Assembly (NCBI RefSeq): GCF_018873765.1
Contig: NC_057922.1
Coordinates: 43,730,321-43,794,320 of the forward strand
Direction: 5' to 3'
Source: Telopea speciosissima
Taxonomy: Eukaryota > Streptophyta > Magnoliopsida > Proteales > Proteaceae
Length of the DNA stretch: 64,000 nucleotides
Position numbers and translations under genes: made by a program. Shown in pieces: positions 11,878 through 21,330 of the stretch. How positions within the stretch are numbered: the first letter of the stretch is position 1; each line of letters begins with the position of its first letter. The notes beneath the pieces are model-generated. The model saw only the letters and a program-made list of their open reading frames with translations. It searched no databases and had not been told where the DNA came from.

Positions 11878-13206
11878 TCAATCTGAATCATTCACATCAT
11901 CAAAACCATTGAGATCATCATACATATCATCATCATCTACACCGCCTCCCATCCAGCTGCCCCACATGTTGTCAGCCATGCCTTCTCGGAATTGATCCCA
12001 TTCCACATTACCAGTACCTTGAACAACATTATCATCATCCTCAGATTCCACATCTGTTTCTACTGTTATGCTAGCATTGTTGGAAGTAGATCCTTCTTCT
12101 TCCTCAGCTTCAAAAAATGACTCCTCTTCCTCATAACTATTTATAGTCAAACACAAATTATGAAGAAGAACACAGGCATTCACAATCTTGACTTATGTCT
12201 TAAAAGGATATTCAGGCTGATTTTTCAATATCTTGAATCTTTTCTTCAAGAGACCAAACGCACATTCAATGCATTTACGCAAAGAGGCATGTCGCAAATT
12301 AAACAACTCCTTCTTATCTTGCGGTCCCAAATTAGAGTTTTTCCACTCTTTCACATGATATCGAACATTACGGAATGGTCTCAAGAATCCTTTCTGATTA
12401 GAAAACCCAGCATCAACAAGATAGAATTTGCCTTCAGGTACCACTAACCTTCCTTCTCCTACCCTGTGTATGGCATTATCCAATATTCGAGAATCTGATG
12501 CCGATCCTGCCCAGCCAGCAAGTATATATGTAAACTTCTTGTCAAAATCGCATGCAGCTAGGATGTTTTGGGATATACATCCATGCCTATCACGAAATGA
12601 ACGATCTTGTTCTACTTGAACCCATGCTGGGATATGTGAACCATCTATGGCTCCAACGCAGTCCTTGAAGTATGGATAGAATCTACTACCGTTACTTGTG
12701 ATTCGCTTATGCGTTGTTGTACTTGGAGGCTTGAGCAGTAGTGGGTACAATTTCATTATTCCATCAAATATCTTGTTAAAGTATCGACTTATAGTCTCCC
12801 CAGAATGGCCAAACATATGTGAAACTACTCGGTTCTTAACATTATGGCCAACTGTGTATAAAAATATCACCACTTGTTCCTCCACTTGCACTAATTTGTT
12901 GTCATACAGTAGACCCCTTTGTCGCAGCATGTCACATAAGCTATAAAAAGCCCTCTTGCTCAATCTTATCAAGTTTCGACACGTCCTCTCTGAACCATCA
13001 ATAGTTAGTTGTGTCTCAGTAATGCCACGGAGTCTCTGAACACGGTAAGGCTCTTTATGAAGGAACAGTTTTGAATACTTCTCCACTGCTATTGCAACAG
13101 CAGTAGCCGCCAAGATGATTACTGTCTGGATGGTTTTCTTGTCAATCTCACCGTCACTATCACTCTCTATTTCCATGTCATCATCAGTATCTCGATCATA
13201 ATCCAT
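11878..13206 (-). pseudogene. PIF/Harbinger DDE transposase with one in-frame stop
   Basis: The ATG is at 13206-13204. The frame runs 337 codons, meets a TAA at 12195-12193, then continues in the same frame for 104 codons to a stop at 11880-11878. The acidic N-terminus is followed by a helix-turn-helix-like region (TISRYFNKIFDGI). The catalytic triad is visible: D188 in GAIDGSHIP, D265 in YLVDAGFSN, and E314 in CIECAFGLLKKRFKIL. After the stop come VNACVLLHNLC and an acidic tail, both typical of the family C-terminus. The TAA sits where CAA is usual (one C-to-T change). The enzyme cuts and pastes the element at TTA sites; this copy would lack the last fifth. Confidence 0.9.
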
Positions 13207-14830
13207 TTATAAGCTAAGATGATTACTCTCTTTCACCTATCTCTTAAATATTCTTGAATTACAAAAAAAAAAAAAAAAAAACAAAACAAAAAATCGTTAA
13301 TACAAAGCAATGTGCATACTTGATGTAACAAGAAAAATCTACAAAAGAAGAAACAACTAAAAAACAATCTTCATAAAATTGATTGCTATATCTAATAAAA
13401 GTAGGCCAGCCTGCCTCTTTGACAAAATTTGTCAAGATTGTGGCCTCTCCCCTATTTATCTAATTAGATTGGTTGAACTCTCAATCTGAGTTTTAGAAGA
13501 GGTATCCTATAACTATCTATCCCTTATGCTATTAACTAGAGTCTCCTAAGATTCTCCCATTATTATTATACATAATAATAATGGCTTCCTGTAAGCCTCT
13601 CAAGGTGGAATCAATTGGGACTCAGAATTTTAGAGGAATCTAGCCATCAAAGTAACTTGATGAAAATCTTCTTTATCACATTATGGATGGATCTGCCACA
13701 AACTGGAAAAAATCTAGCATTCCTCTCTTTCTAAATGGTCCAATAACTAAGGTTTTTATAAAAAGAATCCATGCCTAAACTACATTGATTGCAGATAAAA
13801 CCAAATATAGATATCTCTAGAACTTCCAATAACTATACTACATCTCAATCATAAAAGTAATAGCTGAAAGGAAACAAGCTGGAGTACATCTAAGACAATG
13901 GTTAAATAGTTTGGGTTGGAACATAACATGGGATTGATAGGATAGACTGACGTTCTATAACAAAGATGTAGACAGTCCATTAAAGAAAAAGAGAAGTGGC
14001 TTTGTCTTGGGTGTAGACCTCAATTCATCCTATACAGCCTCAAGATAGACTGTCCGAATCAAATAATTTTACAGATGCCCATCCCCAAGGAAAACTATTT
14101 CATTGCATTAGAATTTACTTTCTGAATTTTCAATTCACAGATTCAATCATGAAATGGCTACTTTTTTTGTGTGTGTGTGTGGGGGAGGGGGGGGAGATGA
14201 GGTAGAAGAAAAGAATATAGAAAGTAACTGAATCCAAGAAAGTTACTAAAAGACTTGCTTTCTAATTTTTGACCTGAAACTCAAATCTAATAAATTTCTA
14301 ATTCGCTTGCAATTTTAGCAACTCCGGTAAAAGCATTCCAAGTACCTTAAAAAAAAATTCAGGAAAAAAGACTGAATAAACACTAAATGGACAAGTATTT
14401 GGACCTGGTTTTGACAGACTTATGCTTACAATAACCACTTGGACTGGAAGTTACAGAAGCATGAGGGCATGGGTACCGAAGCATCAATCTATGCAATTAA
14501 AGAATACAACTCAGGTGAACTAAAACAGTACAAAGAGAGAGAGAGAGGGAGAGTAGTTCCCTTAGCTAGCTAGGGGAAAGGTAGTCAAATCCACAAGCAA
14601 ATAAATGTAAGAGGAATTAATGGAGGATTCAAGGACTGAAACAAGGGCGTGGGGTGGGGAGACCATGTGACCCTTTTCACCATTAAAAGAAATAAAGAGA
14701 AATTCTATTTATAGTTTAAAAAAAAAATTTGAAAATACCCCAAACTCTCTCTCTCCCTATGTGCTATTTATTTCATCGAAAATAGAGCATTTTACACTAA
14801 GACAGACTCGGCTACTACTAGTTAGCATCT
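13207..14830. other. Non-coding interior of Harbinger element
   Basis: No gene is supported. The stretch holds an A-tract near 13263, a G-tract near 14185 and a GA repeat near 14536. On the minus strand it lies in the inferred 5' UTR intron of the transposase. Confidence 0.6.
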
Positions 14831-14837
14831 GGGCTGG

Positions 14838-15062
14838 TTGGTGGTGTATACCCATCACTCACTTCTACTTCTTCTTCTTCTTTTTCTACTAATACTACTT
14901 GGGAGTCTTGGACTTCTATGGCCATGGGCATGGCTATGTGTAAAACAGAGTACCCTGGCTATGTCTCTGTTAATAAAGTCTCTGGCAGAGCTCTCTTCTA
15001 TTGGCTCACTGAAGCTGTTCATCTCCCAGAATCCAAACATTTGGTCATTTGGCTCAATGGAG
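14838..15062 (+). pseudogene. Captured serine carboxypeptidase-like exon fragment
   Basis: The frame from 14918 contains [20 protein letters not shown], then [12 protein letters not shown]. These match the start of the mature region of plant serine carboxypeptidase-like proteins, ending at the WLNGG oxyanion-hole motif. The segment stops at a GAG|GTCATT donor (15062/15063). Just upstream, in another frame, is a leucine-rich stretch like a signal peptide (from 14838), so a deletion or frameshift separates the signal from the mature start. The Ser-Asp-His catalytic residues lie in later exons and are absent. The fragment is antisense to the Harbinger genes and inside the element, which suggests capture. 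Confidence 0.7.
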
Positions 15063-15184
15063 GTCATTCTCCCTCTCTCTGTTTGTGTTGTTGGTGTGTT
15101 TAGGGGAAGGTGGTTCTACTGTTTGTTTTGTTTTTTTAATTTTTTTTTGAATGTGTCTAACTATTCTGCATTTTTCTTGTTCAG

Positions 15185-15298
15185 ATTGATAAACTACAAT
15201 CTATTTTTCGTCAATGGGAACATGTACGCTTGAATGAAGGAGGGCACATCCATCTCATGAAGGAGTTGTTTGTTGGCTGTGAAAGCATTGAATGGCAG
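15185..15298 (+). pseudogene. Captured SYP61-type syntaxin exon
   Basis: A 114-base exon is bounded by 'ttgttcag' and '|gtatta'. Its 38 codons contain IDKLQSIFRQWEHV and, at the end, CESIEWQ. These are hallmarks of the N-terminal helical domain of plant syntaxin-61-type (syntaxin 6-like) SNAREs. The SNARE helix and membrane anchor are absent. The exon lies 122 bases after the carboxypeptidase fragment. Joining the two by their splice sites would shift frame and meet a stop at once, so a fused protein is not expected. The family call comes from recognised motifs; a database search would settle it. Confidence 0.6.
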
Positions 15299-15682
15299 GT
15301 ATTACAGCCGAAGGTGAAAAATCACCTGTTTTTTGAATTTCTAGCTAATTCCTTATTTTGGTTCAAACTGTTGTAGATTGCCACTTAAGATTGGATGTAC
15401 AAAGGCAGAAACGAATTAAAGACTAAATCAAAAATCCAGGTGTAAAAACTCACCTGAACAGGAACCCTAGACAAATCTTCAGTTTACACCTGAAAGAAGA
15501 ACACCCAAATTAGAACTAAAACCCTAAAAAACAAAAAATACAAAATGCAAACTCCATGTTCTAGGACAGAGAGCGAGAGAGAAAGAGAGAGCACAGATGC
15601 AAAATGGGTATGAAATATCAGAGAGGGAGTGAGAGAATCCGACAGAGAGAGATGAAAAGAAGAATGAGATTTAGGAACGACA

Positions 15683-15870
15683 TACCCAGGGAGCGAGAGA
15701 ATCGCGAGACACTCCTGTTCTTTCGAACGGTAGCAGAGAGGGAGCTATAGAGTCTGAGAGTGAGATCTGATCTTGCTCTCTTCTTCCCTTCGCGAGACAC
15801 TCCTGTTCACCCTTCTCTTCTCAGTCGCGAGAGAACGCAGGTTGCGATAGCCAGGTTTTTCGATTTAGGG
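15683..15870 (-). other. Probable 5' UTR exon of Harbinger transposase gene
   Basis: Read on the minus strand, this GA/CT-rich stretch follows a TATA box (15907-15900) and ends at a consensus-like donor, CCCTGG|GTATGTC, near 15687. It contains an 18-base direct repeat (15703-15720 and 15791-15808, cgcgagacactcctgttc). A leader intron from here to the transposase ATG at 13206 would be about 2.5 kb and would include both captured gene fragments. The intron is inferred; no acceptor was fixed. Confidence 0.4.
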
Positions 15871-15899
15871 CAGATAGGTATGATCCTCTTGGATTATCC

Positions 15900-15907
15900 T
15901 ATTTATA
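15900..15907 (-). promoter_or_regulatory. TATA box for Harbinger minus-strand genes
   Basis: The minus strand reads TATAAATA, about 200 bases inside the right terminal repeat and pointing toward the transposase. Confidence 0.5.
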
Positions 15908-16080
15908 CCTAGGCTGTAATTTGTAATCCAAATCTGAGTTCTCCTATAAAGGTGAACTCAGATGAATGATCTAATATAGTGTAAAATGTAGAATTACATA
16001 ATTCTTGTCGTCCGTTGGAATTAGGATACCAAACGGTTTAAAAAATTCAGAATCATGGTCCAACAGAATGATGTTCGGTC

Positions 16081-16106
16081 GATTTACACAACCAAACGCA
16101 GTCTTA
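16081..16106 (-). repeat. Right TIR and TSD of Harbinger element
   Basis: Reading inward on the minus strand from 16103 gives GACTGCGTTTGGTTGTG. TTA follows at 16104-16106, matching the left TSD. Confidence 0.85.
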
Positions 16107-18320
16107 GACATGGATCTAGTCCACATTCTCAGGTTTCTTTCCATCCACACTTGGTACATGGTAACCCAGAAAGCAATTCAGAATTGGGCTTTTACTACAT
16201 TATTGGAAGGGGCTTCATCCTTGAAGAAAGGATTCCAATTGAGCCGAGCTTGAACCACTCATGGACTGGATGTGGTTGGCAACATTATCATTCTCAGCCC
16301 AATTGAAAAACTCCATAGGCTTGGGACTCTCTCTCTCTCTCTCTCTCTCGGAAGTTGATATAAATCAAACTCGTGGACCTACACTTCTCTTCCAGGGTCA
16401 CACCTTTTATATTCGTAATTTATTTATTTATTTATTTTTTGAAATGGGAATTGAAAAACATATCTTTGACATGGCACAGGAATGTTTGGGCTGAATCTGG
16501 GGCTAAATACTAGAGAGGAAATAGAAGGGATATTGTCATGACTCAAATTCATATAGGCAGGGTTGGGATATAGAGAATCCGGATCTTCTATCATACTCAG
16601 TAATGAGGGGTTTATAATTCTAAAATTCATTTCGTTTCGCCTCGCCTCGCCAAAATTTGGTATAAGACCCAGAGCTAAAATGAAACTGCTTTCTGTAATT
16701 TTTCATTTCAATTTTCGTAAATTTTGGTCAATTTTGCAAAATTTTCAATAAATTGGGATCCCCAATTTTCAATAGATTTTAGTTAATTTTGATTTTTTTT
16801 TTTTTATTCTGTTTTTTTTTAGCTAAAGATCAACAATGTGTATATTGATGAAATGTAAAGTACAAGTAGGATACTGAAAATTAAAGAAACATGACCCAGT
16901 TGTTCCTTACAAAGGCTGGATAGGAATAGAATGAAGGAAAAAGTATCAATTTCTTTCACGGGAAAAAAGAACATTGTCACTTTCACATGGATCATGTGTC
17001 CTGACACAAGAGCGCAAGCAAAATTATTGCTCATTCCTTGTAAAATATATAATAAATCTCATTCATATTGATGCCCCTGTGTCTATTCTCATTAGCCCCT
17101 ACACTAGTGGAAGGAAGGCAACAATCTTTTCTCCTTCTTTTAAGATAAAAAAGAATGAATTTAGAATTAAAGCATCTGCTAGATGTGTGTACAATTTAAC
17201 CAGGAACTTGGGATATCCCAACTTGGATTTAGGAGTCTTCTCCAAGTCCAAAGGTCAATAGATAGAGTAGGAGGATTGGATGTAGTGAAAATGATGTGTA
17301 AAATTTAAACACTAATTTGGAATATTCTCAAATTTTCTTTCCCCCCATTGACCAGACTACGTAATGAAGAGGCATGCTTGTTATGTCATTTCTACTTCCT
17401 TTTTTATGGTTGTTGTTAGTACAGAAGAAGATGCTTGGTTGTTGCAGTTATCCCTCAAGTAGGAAGAGAGAGAGAGAGAGAGAGGGAGAGAGGAAAGTAG
17501 GAAACCCATAGATGTATTTGTTGGAGAATGGAGAGCAATTCATTTGGAACCCATCTAATACATTCCTTGGGTCACCACAGTGCCACACAAAGATACTCTC
17601 CCGTGAGCTCATGGTACAGAAAAAAGTTCTCTTTAATGAGCTTTAAAAGTTCTCTTTAATGAGCTTTAAAGGATCCAAACAGGTCTCGAGTACTCTCACA
17701 CCCCCCCCCCCCCTCCCTCGAGTCCAATCTCAACATCTTTTTCTTTTTGATTTTAATCTCCATCAGCGTCAGAAAAGTCCTTTCACGTCTATAAACCAGA
17801 TCCAAAATGCCAAATCTAGCACAGAAAAATACCAGACCGGTCACAAGTTGGATCGATTCGGTCTCGATTTCTATAAGATTGCCATTCCAATCCAAATTTG
17901 ATTCTTCTCAAGTTTTTTGAGTTTGTTTATTTTATTTTTTGCTTTGAATCAAGCATTACTTTAAAGGAAGAAAATTTTCTATGGGAAAATGTGTGTCCTT
18001 CATTCAGATATAGAGAGGTGGGATCCAAAAATAAAGGTGGTAATTATTACCTTATTGATGTCGCTGCATTAACTTCCATTGGCCCTGTGCATGTATAGGA
18101 ACCACACTCTCCCTACAAAGAACTTTAACCTATAAATTAAACTTTGTTAATTAGTATTATATCCCTGCTATGTCCCTTTTTATATTTTTAGGGTTTATTT
18201 TCTTTTAACTTAAGATCCATTAGATCATGGATTTTTCTAGTTACAGACACTGTTTCTTTTAGGGTTATCACAATCATTTTTGGGACTACTGAAGCTTCTA
18301 CAGGAGTAAATATTGGGATA
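16107..18320. other. Intergenic, no gene seen
   Basis: AT-rich host sequence. It contains CT and GA microsatellites (about 16327-16349 and 17466-17490), a C-tract at 17701-17713, and a 21-22 base direct duplication near 17627-17669 (containing 'ttctctttaatgagcttta'). No open frame resembles a known protein. Confidence 0.6.
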
Positions 18321-18325
18321 TCACC

Positions 18326-19082
18326 TGATGAGGCATAAAACACCCCACCTATCAGAGGCTACCACGTGGCCGACCCGACCTCAGTCCGAGAATCGAGTTG
18401 GGCCGAGCACTGAAGCCGAGGCCGAGGCCGAGCTCGCACAAGTCAGCTGGGGCTAAGGCCGAGCTCACACAAGTCAGTCATAAACTCCTGACCGAGCATA
18501 CACAGGACATCCTGAGCTGAGCTGACTGCCGAGACAGACCTAACAGGCCGACCTCCCAGGCCGACCTCTCAAACCGACCTCCCAGGCCGAGGTGACTGCC
18601 AAGACCGACCTACCAGGCCGACCTCCTAGGCCGAGCCCTCCTCCACAGAGGCTACCATAGCGCCCCACCGGGGATCGAGGGGCCACGTCAGCACATCCCG
18701 AGAATCACGGGATAAGGATCGAGCCACGATCCCAGCGCAATACGAAATCGCAATTTACATGGACTCTTACCTTAATAAGAGTCCGACCCCGAAAATAGCT
18801 CTCCACTCCGCTCTACGCGAGAGAGCCTTCCAAAAGAAGGACTCCTACCATACTAGGACTCTCCCAACCGCCTCATCTCATCCTCACTCTATAAATACCC
18901 AGGTATGGAGCACCATTCATCATCTTGCTTTTTACTACACAGTTACACTGTTGCGTTGGAGACCTGACTTGAGCATCGGAGAGTCCTAGGCCGGAGCCAC
19001 ACCGGCCCTCTTGCGCTCATTGCTTGGTTTTTGCAGGTTCATCCACGGGCGAACCAAGCACCGGAGGTTTTCACACGCAACA
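18326..19082 (+). repeat. 5' LTR of Tat/Retand element
   Basis: It spans 757 bases from TGATGAGG to GCAACA. It is rich in 'ggccgacct' and 'gccgag' micro-repeats, with a TATA box at 18890-18897. The TSD TCACC precedes it. Confidence 0.93.
18890..18897 (+). promoter_or_regulatory. TATA box of 5' LTR
   Basis: TATAAATA is followed by 'cccagg'; the same box is conserved in the 3' LTR near 29300. Confidence 0.6.
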
Positions 19083-19086
19083 GATT

Positions 19087-19104
19087 TGGCGTCGTCTGTG
19101 GGAA
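19087..19104 (+). other. Primer binding site of Tat/Retand element
   Basis: TGGCGTCGTCTGTGGG starts four bases after the 5' LTR. It has the form of a tRNA-complementary primer site common in gypsy elements of this type; the exact tRNA is not assigned. Confidence 0.6.
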
Positions 19105-19152
19105 CGACATCAGCAAGCATCGTCGTTTCTGCCAATTCCCAGAGCAATAATA

Positions 19153-21330
19153 ATGGTGCACACGAGGTCAGGACAGCATGGCTCTACTTCCTGTACGGAG
19201 GAGCCGCACCCGTTGTGCGACAGGCGATCACCGCCCCGAAGCCTCTCGGCAGGGGATAAAGAAGACCCCCTAGGGCGGGTGGTGCGCAGCCCATCACGGG
19301 CACCATTCCCCCTCCAGAGAGCGGGAATGGGGGAGGTGCGCTAACCACGGCCGCGGCTAGCCGGGTACAGGCCGAGCCAAGTTTGGACGGGAATGGCCTA
19401 CTAGCACCGCCACCCTTGCCGGAGAGTTTGGACCCAGAAGCCCCGGCAAATAATCGACAGGTTATGGATTTGCAGCTGCAGATGCTCCACACCAACGAGA
19501 TGCTGCGCGCCTTCATGAACCAGATGGCCCGAGGCGGGCTGATGGGCCAGCCGTCGGCCGCGCTCCCTCCAGCTCCGGTCCGCGCTGAAAGAAACTTGCA
19601 GCAAAATGGTGGCCGGCGTAGGGCCGAGCCGAGTCGGGCTGCGTCCTCGCACCCATCTCGCCAGAAGACTCCACCTCCGTGCCCCAGTAGAGGCGCTCGG
19701 CGGGGTGAACAAGAACATCGCCAAAGCCCGCGAACAGGGCAGGAAATTGAACCGGCCGGCTCTGTAGCAAGGAGGTCGGTATTTTCTGGATGGATCGGAG
19801 AGGACGAACCGCCGAGGAGATTCCGAGAACAAAGGAAAGACCCGGTTGAAAGGCGCGCGCCGAGACACGGAGAAGGATCGCGTCATACTCCCCGGCGTCA
19901 GAGCTCACCTCCCCGAGAAGAACAACAGGGAAGCCCCCGAGGGTCCAACTTCTAAGAAGAAAAAAGAACAAGGAAGGATGGTGAGGACCGAGCTGACCAG
20001 AATGGCCGACTACAGCGGGACGACCGACCCTATCGACCCCGGGCCTAGGAGCCGGTTGGCCGAGCACCTGAAACCGAGCTAGAGAAGCGGCTACGAGATT
20101 TGGCCGAGCAAGTGGAGGGGTTGAAGAAACAAGCGACCCCGGATGCCTACTCTTTGGTCGGGCGTCACCCGTATCCTCCCGAGATCATGATCGCGCCGCT
20201 ACCCAACGGTTTCAAACCTCCCCCGTTCGACCGATACGACGGGACGACCGACCCGACAGATCACATCAACTACTTTAATGCGATGATGACCATGTACGGG
20301 GGAACCGAGATCGTCTCTTGCCGAGCCTTCCCTGCATCCCTCAAGGGCGCGGCGACCTCATGGTTCTCCTGGTTGCCGTCGAATTCCATAAAAAGCTTCG
20401 CTCAACTCGGCCGAGCCTTTGTCACGCGCTTCCAGAGTAGTATGAAACATAAGAAGACCACGGTCAACCTCCTCAGCGTGAAGCAAAGGCCCGACGAGTC
20501 GATCCGAGCATTCGTCTCCCGCTTCAACAAGGAATCCTTGGACATCAAGGATTTGGATGAGGCCACGGCCCATACGGCTATGAGCAACGGATTGGCCGAC
20601 ATGGACCTTATCAAGGACTTGGCCTGGAAGCCGACAAAAAACCTGGCCGAGCTCTTGGAGAGGTGCAACGAGTTCGCAAATATGGCCGAGGTCCTCCAAG
20701 CCCGGAAGGGCAACGAAGGTCGTATCGACAAGAAAAGGCCGACAACAGACGATAGAAGGGAAGACAAAAGGCCAAGGACGGATCGCCGAGCTGACAGGTC
20801 GGATCGAGCATGGAGCCCCGACTACACGCCACTGAATGCGTCTCGCAAGGAGATCCTGATGCAAATACAAGATGGGGGGTACATCCGCCGACCCCGACCG
20901 ATGCAAGCGGGGTCATCTCGAAATCCCAACAAATATTGCCAATTCCACAAGGACACCGGTCACGACACCAAAGATTGTTATCAGCTGAAAAGAGAAATCG
21001 AAGAGCTGATAAAAGCGGGCCACTTGAAGCGATATGTCAAAGGAGGCCGAGAAGATCGTGGAGGTCGGCGGCCTGATGACCGAGATCAAAGAAGAGCCGA
21101 GCCTAAGGCCGAAAACAAGCGAGTTGAAAGAGACGATGACAACGTCCGAGCCGAGAAGAAGGAGGACGGATCCGGGCCGAGCAATGACAAGGGAGCCCCC
21201 ATATACACTATCCTCGAAGGGCCCGGGCAAGAGAGTACTCGAAAGGCTAAGGCAAACGCTCGCTTCATCGGAGTAGCCGAGATGCCCGCCAAGAAACTCA
21301 AGCCGGCGGTGACGATCTCCTTCACCGAAG
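19153..21330 (+). pseudogene. Gag of Tat/Retand element, frameshifted
   Basis: Gag likely starts at the ATG at 19153 (MVHTRSGQ, a usual gypsy gag start). That frame closes at 19344. The next frame runs from before 19383 and is broken by TAA at 19953-19955 and TAG at 20046-20048, then stays open. The capsid-like region (FPASLKGAATSWFSWLP, SFAQLGRAFVTRF) lies near 20330-20440. A CX2HX4HX4C zinc knuckle (CQFHKDTGHDTKDC) lies at 20937-20978. Gag packages element RNA. One frameshift and two stops, all before the capsid domain, block a full product. Protease follows without a stop in the same frame. Confidence 0.85.

Larger units (their letters stand above)
8016..16103 (-). mobile_element. PIF/Harbinger transposon, 8.1 kb
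   Basis: The terminal inverted repeats match at 20 of the first 23 bases: the left end starts GAGTGCGTTGGGTTGCG at 8016, and the right end, read inward on the minus strand from 16103, starts GACTGCGTTTGGTTGTG. Both ends are flanked by TTA (8013-8015 and 16104-16106), the target-site duplication of this superfamily. Inside, on the minus strand, are a DDE transposase, a Myb/SANT-like ORF1 and a GRF zinc-finger gene. On the plus strand are fragments of a serine carboxypeptidase-like and a syntaxin gene. 'tttggttaccctgagtctgt' recurs near the left end (about 8160-8280). The transposase and ORF1 contain stops, so this copy is probably not autonomous. Confidence 0.88.

Noticed and set aside
14838-15233. 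131-codon hydrophobic protein
   Set aside because: This frame joins a signal-like leucine run to out-of-frame sequence; the carboxypeptidase match is in another frame.
16327-17490. CT and GA microsatellites as regulatory elements
   Set aside because: Simple repeats without a nearby gene to regulate.
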